DNA from: Lysinibacillus composti | Lineage (GTDB): Bacteria > Bacillota > Bacilli > Bacillales_A > Planococcaceae | Assembly (NCBI RefSeq): GCF_016908465.1 | Contig: NZ_JAFBDY010000009.1 | Coordinates: 62,001 to 126,000 of the forward strand | Length of the DNA stretch: 64,000 bases | Direction: 5' to 3' | Part shown: positions 14,884-21,583 of the stretch, one piece after another | How the letters are laid out: every line of letters begins with the position of its first letter | How positions within the stretch are numbered: position 1 is the first letter of the stretch | Notes under the pieces: model-generated | Database searches by the model: none | The model's input: only the letters and a program-made list of their open reading frames with translations | Told to the model about the DNA's origin: nothing | Translations under genes and position numbers: made by a program

Positions 14884-15882
14884 ATGTTTTCTAAAGATAT
14901 TGGCATTGATTTAGGAACGGCTAATGTGCTGATTTATGTAAAAGGAAAAGGAATTGTACTAAACGAACCGTCTGTAGTGGCGATCGATAAAAAAACAAAT
15001 AAAGTTCTTGCAGTGGGTGAAGAAGCAAGACAAATGGTGGGACGTACACCAGGCAATATCGTAGCCATTCGTCCATTAAAAGATGGAGTTATTGCGGACT
15101 TTGATGTTACAGAAGCAATGTTAAAGTATTTTGTTAATAAACTAGATTTAAAAGGATTTTTAACTAAACCACGCATTTTAATTTGTTGTCCAACTAATAT
15201 TACGAGTGTTGAACAAAAAGCAATTCGTGAAGCAGCTGAAAAATCAGGTGGTAAAAAAGTTTATTTAGAAGAAGAACCTAAAGTAGCAGCTATAGGTGCT
15301 GGAATGGACATTTTCCAACCAAGCGGTAACATGGTTGTTGATATCGGTGGAGGTACAACTGACGTAGCCGTTCTTTCAATGGGAGATATCGTAACGAGCG
15401 AATCTATTAAAGTAGCTGGAGACGTGTTTGACAATGATATTTTGCAATACATTAAGAGGCAATACAAACTGTTAATTGGGGAACGTACAGCAGAATCAAT
15501 TAAAATGACAATTGGGACTGTCTTTCCAGGTAGTCGCGATGAATCTATGGAAATCCGCGGTAGAGACTTAGTAACAGGTCTCCCTCGTACAATTACAATT
15601 AACTCGTCCGAGATTGAACGAGCACTACATGAATCTGTATCATTAATTGTGCAATCTGCGAAAAATGTTTTAGAAAAAACACCACCTGAGTTATCAGCAG
15701 ATATTATCGATCGTGGTGTCATTATCACTGGTGGCGGTGGTCTTTTACACGGTATGGACCAACTGTTAATGCAAGAACTAAAAGTGCCAGTTTTCGTCGC
15801 AGAAAATCCAATCGATTGTGTAGCAATTGGGACAGGCATTATGTTAGATAATATTGATCGTGCGGCAAGTCCTAAATTCTAA
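14884..15882 (+). CDS. mbl: MreB-like cell-shape actin Mbl
   Basis: Bacterial actin that guides sidewall peptidoglycan synthesis. ATP-binding motifs: DLGTANVLIYVKGKG (phosphate 1), DIGGGTTDVAV (phosphate 2) and IITGGGGLLHGMDQLL (adenosine). 332 residues from ATG 14884, with GAAGGAGAA at 14870-14878. The place directly after spoIIID and before flhO, and the sequence (LICCPTNITSVEQKAIREAAE), identify it as Mbl rather than MreB or MreBH. Confidence 0.95.
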   Translation: MFSKDIGIDLGTANVLIYVKGKGIVLNEPSVVAIDKKTNKVLAVGEEARQMVGRTPGNIVAIRPLKDGVIADFDVTEAMLKYFVNKLDLKGFLTKPRILICCPTNITSVEQKAIREAAEKSGGKKVYLEEEPKVAAIGAGMDIFQPSGNMVVDIGGGTTDVAVLSMGDIVTSESIKVAGDVFDNDILQYIKRQYKLLIGERTAESIKMTIGTVFPGSRDESMEIRGRDLVTGLPRTITINSSEIERALHESVSLIVQSAKNVLEKTPPELSADIIDRGVIITGGGGLLHGMDQLLMQELKVPVFVAENPIDCVAIGTGIMLDNIDRAASPKF

Positions 15883-15942
15883 TATTAATAGAAGAAATTC
15901 AAACGAACCGGGTCACGACACTGTTTAATAGAGGTGAATGAA

Positions 15943-16779
15943 TTGTTTAAAGGGTTATATACTGTTACATCTGGGATGATTGCACAACAAAGAAAAACAG
16001 AATTATTAACAAATAATATGGCGAATGCCAATACACCAGGCTTTAAAGCGGACCAATCCACAATTCGCTCTTTTCCAGATATGTTATTGTCTGCTCGAGG
16101 TACGGCAAACATTCCAACTGAAAAAGGATTGAACCTATTAAATATACAAGAAATTGGTGCGTTAAATACTGGCGTATATTTACAAGAAACCCTAGCAAAC
16201 TACTCTCAAGGTTCTATTTATGAGACTAGCTTCAATACCGATTTTGCACTGATCAATGGTACAATGCCAGTCGATGAAGAATCTAGTGCCACAGGTTCGA
16301 TTTTCTTCAGATTACAGCATCCCGATGGTGGAGAAGCATACACACGTAATGGGAACTTCACTTTGGATGGGCAAGGCTATTTAGTAAATAGCGAAGGATA
16401 TTATGTTTTATCTAATGAAGGTGAACGGATTCAATTACCAAATGATAATTTCCAACTTACGCAAGATGGGTCAATCTTTGTTGATGACGCACAATACACA
16501 ACATTAGGCGTTGCATTTTCAGCAAATCCGGATTTATTAGTGAAACAAGATAATGGTCTTTTCCGTACTAATAATGAAACGAATCTACCTTCAGCCTATA
16601 ACCAAGAAGGTGTTACTTTCTCAATGCAGCAAAAACACTTAGAAGGCTCAAATGTGGATTCTGCACAAGCGATGACTGATTTATTAACTGCCTATCGTGC
16701 ATTTGAAGCAAACCAGAAAGTACTCCAAGCATACGATAAAAGCATGGATAAAGCTGTTAATGAAATAGGGAAAGTATAA
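15943..16779 (+). CDS. flhO: Flagellar rod protein FlhO (FlgF/FlgG family)
   Basis: Distal rod component of the flagellar basal body. The N-terminal flagellar rod signature is LLTNNMANANTPGFKAD and the C-terminal helix YRAFEANQKVLQAYDKSMDKAV. A TTG start at 15943 is preferred: AGAGGTG (15930-15936) lies 6 nt upstream, while the GTG at 15934 lies within it. 278 residues. Followed 77 nt later by its paralogue flhP, as in B. subtilis, where the pair sits outside the main fla/che operon. Confidence 0.9.
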   Translation: MFKGLYTVTSGMIAQQRKTELLTNNMANANTPGFKADQSTIRSFPDMLLSARGTANIPTEKGLNLLNIQEIGALNTGVYLQETLANYSQGSIYETSFNTDFALINGTMPVDEESSATGSIFFRLQHPDGGEAYTRNGNFTLDGQGYLVNSEGYYVLSNEGERIQLPNDNFQLTQDGSIFVDDAQYTTLGVAFSANPDLLVKQDNGLFRTNNETNLPSAYNQEGVTFSMQQKHLEGSNVDSAQAMTDLLTAYRAFEANQKVLQAYDKSMDKAVNEIGKV

Positions 16780-16856
16780 TAGAAGAGAGTATTCAGTAGG
16801 CATTTGAAGTTGGTCGTAAGTCAAGGGTAAACTAAAACATACTGGAGGAAATCGAA

Positions 16857-17696
16857 ATGCTTCGTACGATGATTACAGCAACGAATACATTAAGTCAGTT
16901 GCAAAGCCAAATCGATACCATTAGTAACAATATCGCAAATAGCAATATTACTGGTTATAAAGCGAAAGAAGCGCAATTTTCTGAGCTTCTTTACCAACAA
17001 TTTAATAACGACCAGCTTGATCCTGCTGCACGCCAATCACCTGTTGGAATTCGTTACGGTGCAGGTGCAAAAATTGGTCAGATTCAAACGAATCATGCAA
17101 TGGGAACATTACAAAGAACTGATCGAGACTTAGACCTTGCTTTGACGAAAGAAAAGCAATATTTCAATATTTTGATGCCAGAAGGTGACGAAGGTCAGCG
17201 TTTAGTTTATTCAAGACAAGGGGATTTTTATGTTACTCCTGTTGCGGATGGACAGGTCATGTTAGTAAATAGCGATGGTTATGCAGTTGCTGATTCTAAT
17301 GGAGAAGCAATTTTCTTTCTTGACAATGTGTCAAATTTCGGATTGACAGAAGATGGTACGTTGAATGTCAATTATCCAGATGGTGAAGTATTAACTGTTG
17401 AACTTGGCATTACTGAACTTCAAAAGCCACAACTGATGGAACATGTAAAAGGTACATATATTGCATTACCATCCAATATGGATGAATTAGGGTTTACTGC
17501 AAATGAAGTCTTAACTGATTTGCAAGGAATTGGGCGAGCAGAAATTGGGATTACGAACGGTTCTCTTGAAATGTCAAACGTCAATCTTTCAAAAGAGATG
17601 ACGGATTTAATTAAAACGCAACGTTCTTATCAATTTAATACCCGTGCAATTAGTATTGCCGATCAAATGTTAGGACTTATTAATGGTATTCGTTAA
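16857..17696 (+). CDS. flhP: Flagellar rod protein FlhP (FlgG-like)
   Basis: Second distal rod protein. N-terminal TISNNIANSNITGYKAKE and C-terminal LIKTQRSYQFNTRAISIADQML are the paired helices that pack in the rod. ATG after a strong GGAGG; 279 residues. It shares its architecture with the preceding gene, and the two together indicate a motile organism even though no other flagellar genes are in the window. Confidence 0.92.
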   Translation: MLRTMITATNTLSQLQSQIDTISNNIANSNITGYKAKEAQFSELLYQQFNNDQLDPAARQSPVGIRYGAGAKIGQIQTNHAMGTLQRTDRDLDLALTKEKQYFNILMPEGDEGQRLVYSRQGDFYVTPVADGQVMLVNSDGYAVADSNGEAIFFLDNVSNFGLTEDGTLNVNYPDGEVLTVELGITELQKPQLMEHVKGTYIALPSNMDELGFTANEVLTDLQGIGRAEIGITNGSLEMSNVNLSKEMTDLIKTQRSYQFNTRAISIADQMLGLINGIR

Positions 17697-17766
17697 TATG
17701 CATTCATTCATGAAAAACGATTAATTGAGGCAAGTACATAAAACTTGACTAAAAGGGAGATGGCCA

Positions 17767-18057
17767 ATGACAGACGAATTAAAAAGTAATTCAAAAGAGA
17801 CCAATGTTTCCCCTGAAGTAAAGAAAAGAAAAAGATCAAATAAACCTGAAATAAGCCCTGAACAAAGAAGACGATGGATTCAAATTCGTCTAATCCCAAT
17901 TTGGGCAAGAATTTTACTTGTATTATTATTACTTTTCCTTGCCACAATTACTGGTTTAATGATTGGCTACGGCTTTATTGGCGATGGTGAACCGATGGAC
18001 GCATTAAAATGGGGAGCATGGCAGCACATACTAGATTTAGTTAATGGTAAAGTTTAA
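17767..18057 (+). CDS. EpuA-like small membrane protein
   Basis: 96 residues: a charged, Lys-rich cytoplasmic N-terminal tail (about 1-45), the conserved WIQIRLIPIWARILLVLLLL leading into one transmembrane helix, then GLMIGYGFIGDGEPMDALKW. This matches the EpuA family (PF11772). Databases often call it DNA-directed RNA polymerase subunit beta, a misleading transferred name; nothing here resembles RNA polymerase. Good ribosome site (AAGGGAGATGG). Function unknown; a terminator follows. Confidence 0.8.
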   Translation: MTDELKSNSKETNVSPEVKKRKRSNKPEISPEQRRRWIQIRLIPIWARILLVLLLLFLATITGLMIGYGFIGDGEPMDALKWGAWQHILDLVNGKV

Positions 18058-18108
18058 CTCAATCAAATGGCTACAAGGTTACTCGTCAAAAAATGATTTT
18101 GTTAACTT

Positions 18109-18139
18109 AAAGCGGAGGTGACTACTCGCTCCGTTTTTT
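18109..18139 (+). terminator. Terminator after the EpuA-like gene
   Basis: AAAGCGGAG (18109-18117) pairs with CTCCGTTTT (18129-18137) with one G:U pair; a run of six T closes it. Confidence 0.85.
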
Positions 18140-18214
18140 CACTATGTGTTAAAATAGTAACGTACCTTCAGATGCTCTTTAATGAATATCTAGGACAAGC
18201 TATTTCTTTAAATA

Positions 18215-18223
18215 TGTTATAAT
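18215..18223 (+). promoter_or_regulatory. Extended -10 promoter of fabZ
   Basis: TGTTATAAT: a perfect TATAAT with TGn in front. No good -35 box at the normal distance. The predicted transcript starts near 18230. Confidence 0.65.
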
Positions 18224-18246
18224 GTCGGGGACTTGGACAAGTTATA

Positions 18247-18268
18247 CATAATAATAATAATAATAATT
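18247..18268 (+). repeat. ATA trinucleotide repeat in the fabZ leader
   Basis: About seven copies of an ATA/TAA trinucleotide lie between the promoter and the AGGGGGT ribosome site of fabZ. In an open frame they would read as a run of Ile, but no start site precedes them. Confidence 0.8.
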
Positions 18269-18283
18269 TTAGGGGGTATTTGG

Positions 18284-18721
18284 ATGTTAACAGCTGAACA
18301 AATTCAAGAAATTTTACCACATCGTTATCCGTTTTTATTAGTAGATCGTATTCTAGAACTTGAAGAAGGAAAACGCGCGGTAGGTCTGAAAAATGTATCT
18401 ATTAATGAAGACTTCTTTAATGGGCACTTCCCAGGATATCCTGTTATGCCTGGTGTATTAATTATTGAAGCATTAGCGCAGGTTGGTGGCGTAGCTCTTT
18501 TAAATTCTGAACAATTTAAAGGTAGACTAGCTTTTTTAACTGGAATTGATAATGCTCGTTTTAAACGTCAAGTTATCCCAGGTGATCAATTACGTTTAGA
18601 AGTAGAATTCGTTCGTCTACGTGGTTCTATGGGGAAAGGTCATGCCGTTGCTACTGTTGATGGTGAATTAGTATGTGAAGCAGACATTTTATTTGCAATT
18701 GGACCAGTACAACCAAAATAA
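18284..18721 (+). CDS. fabZ: 3-hydroxyacyl-ACP dehydratase FabZ
   Basis: Dehydrates beta-hydroxyacyl-ACP in the fatty-acid elongation cycle. Hot-dog fold with the catalytic His in [21 protein letters not shown] and substrate-contact [13 protein letters not shown]. The ATG at 18284 (145 residues) follows AGGGGGT; the frame runs further left only through the trinucleotide repeat. Location after flhP matches B. subtilis ywpB/fabZ. Monocistronic between its own promoter and terminator. Confidence 0.95.
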   Translation: MLTAEQIQEILPHRYPFLLVDRILELEEGKRAVGLKNVSINEDFFNGHFPGYPVMPGVLIIEALAQVGGVALLNSEQFKGRLAFLTGIDNARFKRQVIPGDQLRLEVEFVRLRGSMGKGHAVATVDGELVCEADILFAIGPVQPK

Positions 18722-18737
18722 ATCTTTAGTTAATGGA

Positions 18738-18766
18738 AAGAAGCGTACTTGTACCTTCTTCTTTTT
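18738..18766 (+). terminator. Terminator of fabZ
   Basis: AAGAAG(C)GTAC pairs with GTACCTTCTT with a single bulged C and a 2-nt loop, followed by CTTTTTAT. Confidence 0.7.
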
Positions 18767-19004
18767 ATGAAATTTGTGTTTTACTCCTACCAATTGTTGT
18801 GAATACTAACTTGTATAAATTAAATGATCATACGTAACTCGAGTAATACACAAAGAATTGTGATACATTTTATTATGAATTTTAATAAATAATAATATCC
18901 ATACTGTATTTTCTTTCTAATTTCCCTAGTAGAATATGTTGAATTTACGAAATGTATCATTCGGTAGGTTTTTTGGCTTTTAATTGTAGGAGGTTTAATA
19001 ATAG

Positions 19005-19394
19005 ATGTATAAAGACTTATCTTCAGGTGTTAAGATTAGCATTACACGTTCCATCACAACATCATTTGAAGCATATTTAGCTAATATTGGATGGGATGAA
19101 GACCAATTCTCAATGGAAGATTTTGTAGCTAACTGGCAAGCATATTTTAAAGAAAACGCTGCTTGGTATGATAAGGTGCCAGAGGAAGTATTGTTAAGCA
19201 AAGAGTTCCATGAAGAGATTGCGAAAAAAATTGACGAAGTGATTGCTAAAGTTTTGAGTGAAGAACCAACAGAAAAGCAAATTGAGTCAATCGAAAAAAT
19301 GCAAAAAGAGCTTGGAACTGATTATTCTTATGGTTGTAAAGCAGAAGCTGCATATATTGAAAACCTGTTAAAGGAAAAGTTAAATTCTAAATAG
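19005..19394 (+). CDS. Conserved-looking hypothetical protein, 129 residues
   Basis: Preceded by a strong TAGGAGG site. Acidic soluble protein, probably all-alpha, no signal peptide or membrane helix. Readable stretches include ANIGWDEDQFSMEDFVANW and, near the end, GTDYSYGCKAEAAYIENLL with a single Cys. I do not recognise the family. It lies alone between the fabZ terminator and a lipoprotein gene. The coding pattern and ribosome site make it a real gene; no function is assigned. Confidence 0.65.
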   Translation: MYKDLSSGVKISITRSITTSFEAYLANIGWDEDQFSMEDFVANWQAYFKENAAWYDKVPEEVLLSKEFHEEIAKKIDEVIAKVLSEEPTEKQIESIEKMQKELGTDYSYGCKAEAAYIENLLKEKLNSK

Positions 19395-19588
19395 TTCTGT
19401 TTATAAAAGTGTTTGTCATTAATGAATAACCTCTAGATTGAGCATCTTGATTGATCAAACTCGGTACCCTTTGGATAATATTTCAAACACGAAAATTTAG
19501 GATAGTTCCCTCCATTCCCGGGCACTCTATGTACAGTCACATCTAATAAAAAAATGTGATGAAGAGAAAAGGAAGGAGGGAATTTTTT

Positions 19589-20017
19589 ATGTGGAAAAAG
19601 TCTGCTTTTGCATTTATCCTAGGAAGTGCGTTCTTAGTGGGGTGTAATGCGGATAATAATGCCGTAGATGACACTGCGAATGAAATTGAACGTGGAGTCA
19701 ATGACGTTCAAGAGGATGTTAATAATGGTGTAAATGATGTTGAAAATGGTGTAGACGATACACTTGATAACAACGGCACAAATAATGGTATGAATGGTAC
19801 TGATAACGGCACAAACGGTACTAATGGTACTGACAATGGTGGGACAACTGGTACTGAAGGAACGGATACTAACGGAATCCCAAATAGCAATCGTGCTGGT
19901 CAAAATGGTGTTTCTGGAAATGTCGATAATGGCGACGAGCGTATCCTAAATGACAACCAGGAAGACATTATTGAAGATCAAAAAGACATGAATGACCGTG
20001 ATACAAAAGACGAATAA
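19589..20017 (+). CDS. Asn/Asp/Gly/Thr-rich lipoprotein
   Basis: 142 residues from ATG 19589, 8 nt after AAGGAGGG. N-terminal WKKSAFAFILGSAFLVGC is a lipoprotein signal with lipobox LVGC (Cys19). The remainder is low-complexity: VND/VEN/VDD-type repeats about residues 30-55, then NGT/DNGT/GTD repeats about 58-90, then an acidic tail ending KDMNDRDTKDE. No enzymatic domain is visible. Surface-exposed and probably disordered; possibly a cell-wall spacer or spore-associated protein, but this is a guess. A strong hairpin follows. Confidence 0.75.
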   Translation: MWKKSAFAFILGSAFLVGCNADNNAVDDTANEIERGVNDVQEDVNNGVNDVENGVDDTLDNNGTNNGMNGTDNGTNGTNGTDNGGTTGTEGTDTNGIPNSNRAGQNGVSGNVDNGDERILNDNQEDIIEDQKDMNDRDTKDE

Positions 20018-20042
20018 TTAAATTAAGCACTAACAGGACAAT

Positions 20043-20080
20043 AGCTTCCAGTATTCGACGATCATCGAGTACTGGAAGCT
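20043..20080. terminator. Convergent hairpin between the lipoprotein gene and ywpF
   Basis: AGCTTCCAGTATTCGA (20043-20058) pairs with TCGAGTACTGGAAGCT (20065-20080) over 16 bp with one G:U pair and a 6-nt loop. Located between convergent genes; T-tracts on both sides are poor. Confidence 0.7.
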
Positions 20081-20089
20081 TTATGTATT

Positions 20090-20512
20090 CTAATCCTTTA
20101 AAAGAGGGCGATCGCGCATTCCTTTTTCAAACCGTTCAAACAATTCCTTACCTGAAAGATTTTCTTCAAGTAATAATTTTAATAACTGTTCTGCATATTT
20201 CGTTCTTCTTCTTGTGATTGTTCCTTTGAGTAATACAGAAATTCGATCTCCAATAACATGAATATTACCTACAACGACGCGAAAAGGTGCGGGTTCATTA
20301 TCTGGAAAGGAAATCACCACTTGTACATCAAAGACTTCATTGGATGCTTGTAACTGCTCGAAAATCACCTTATATTTTTCAGAGATAAATAATTCAAGAA
20401 TCCAGGACTTATGGCTATTTTCCTGATTAATTACGATTCCATCTTCTAAAGGAATTTTTTCCCTTCCCTTTTCTGCCAATAACTCAAACGAAAGCATTTT
20501 GAAAGTTTTCAA
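20090..20512 (-). CDS. ywpF: YwpF-like protein
   Basis: 140 residues from a TTG start at 20512 (MKTFKMLSFELLAEKG), which places AAAGGGGAG 6 nt upstream; the ATG at 20518 would lie directly on that site. The sequence and its place next to ssbB fit the YwpF-like family (PF14183), a Bacillales protein of unknown function. Beta-rich N-terminal two thirds, then a charged helical C terminus (KYAEQLLKLLLEENLSGKEL). Convergent to the lipoprotein gene. Confidence 0.75.
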   Translation of the reverse strand: MKTFKMLSFELLAEKGREKIPLEDGIVINQENSHKSWILELFISEKYKVIFEQLQASNEVFDVQVVISFPDNEPAPFRVVVGNIHVIGDRISVLLKGTITRRRTKYAEQLLKLLLEENLSGKELFERFEKGMRDRPLLKD

Positions 20513-20766
20513 TCCCATCTCCCCTTTAATATGAGTTGTTAATTTTAGTATAACATAGAAAAATGCGAAATTTATGATTTGCCCCTATAATTTAAAGTCC
20601 CTTAAACTAAGTGCTATCAAGGCTTAACCACATTTCCCCCCAATTCTTAAATACCTTCAAAAATGAATTTTAACTTCCGCTAATGAAGCATATCTGACTT
20701 TTCGGGTTTTGCTCAAATCAAACCGTTTCAATTATGATATGGGCAGAAGGAAAGGAGGTGAATCTT

Positions 20767-21231
20767 ATGAATCAGGTAGGACTTGTAGGAAGGTTAACAC
20801 GGGATCCAATGTTACGGGAGTTCCCAAATAATCGATTTCAAACATCTTTCGTATTAGCCATTAACCGGAACTATCGAAATAATCAGGGGAGTGTTGAAGC
20901 AGATTTTGTTCTATGTGTCGCTTGGGGGAAACTTGCCGAAAGAATAGTTCGATATTGTGGAAAAGGCTCTCTTGTGGGTGTAAATGGTCGATTACATACC
21001 CGTTCCTATATAAATAAAGAACAAAACAGGATATATACAACAGAAGTATACCTAGATGACGTACGGTTCTATACATTGAAACGGCCTGAAAGACAATATG
21101 GAACCACTACGCCAGAAAAAGTAAATGTTGAAGGAAATTATGTTTCTCAAGAACATCAAGAAATTGATCAACAAAAAGTACCGGATCAATTTGTTCTCCC
21201 AGAAACAGAAGATGCATTACCGATTTTTTAA
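20767..21231 (+). CDS. ssbB: Single-stranded DNA-binding protein (SsbB-like)
   Basis: Binds single-stranded DNA; the B. subtilis paralogue at this locus (ssbB/ywpH) works in natural transformation. OB-fold about residues 1-105 (MNQVGLVGRLTRDPMLRE, VLCVAWGKLAERIVRYCGKGS, YTTEVYLDDVRF). A Gln/Glu-rich linker leads to EDALPIF, close to the usual acidic SSB tip. ATG 20767 follows a perfect AAGGAGGTGA. 154 residues. Divergent from ywpF across a 250-nt gap. Confidence 0.9.
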   Translation: MNQVGLVGRLTRDPMLREFPNNRFQTSFVLAINRNYRNNQGSVEADFVLCVAWGKLAERIVRYCGKGSLVGVNGRLHTRSYINKEQNRIYTTEVYLDDVRFYTLKRPERQYGTTTPEKVNVEGNYVSQEHQEIDQQKVPDQFVLPETEDALPIF

Positions 21232-21583
21232 TAAATAAAAAGATGTGGAATTGTTGAAGTGATGAAGGCATGCAAGGGTTATAAGAATAGGGAAATTGGG
21301 GAATTTCCCTAAAAAGGATCTGGACGGACGGTTTTAAGAAGATGCTATATGAAAGGGGGAGGATAAGTAAAATCTACTGCTGACCGCACAGTAGTACCCA
21401 TTTCTCCTATACTCTACACGTAACTGCCATCTATACTGGTTTGTAGAGACCGACAACTTAATAATGTAAAAGAGACTATTAGATAAGGTAAGAACATGGA
21501 TAAGCACTTTGAAGAGGGAACAACGTACGAATAAAAAAAGTGAGCGACTCAAACTAATGAGCGCTCACTTTCCGCTTTTATTG
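21232..21583. other. Gene-free gap between ssbB and ywqA
   Basis: 352 nt without a gene. It holds a perfect 10-bp hairpin TAGGGAAATT/AATTTCCCTA with a GGGG loop (21288-21311) and, at its right end, the minus-strand terminator of the helicase operon. Confidence 0.7.
21534..21571 (-). terminator. Terminator of the ywqB-ywqA operon
   Basis: On the minus strand AAAGTGAGCG (complement of 21562-21571) pairs with CGCTCACTTT (complement of 21537-21546), followed by a T-run (complement of A-run 21533-21539). Confidence 0.92.

Noticed and set aside
15261-15839. 192-residue minus-strand open frame inside mbl
   Set aside because: It is an antisense shadow of a well-conserved gene, lacking a ribosome site and protein-like features.
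17767-18057. RNA polymerase beta subunit fragment
   Set aside because: The name is a database artefact for the EpuA family; the sequence is a small membrane protein without polymerase motifs.
20659-20671. AAAA-N5-TTTT box upstream of ssbB as a ComK site
   Set aside because: It matches one ComK AT-box exactly, but no second box lies at 8, 18 or 31 bp on either side, as a K-box requires.
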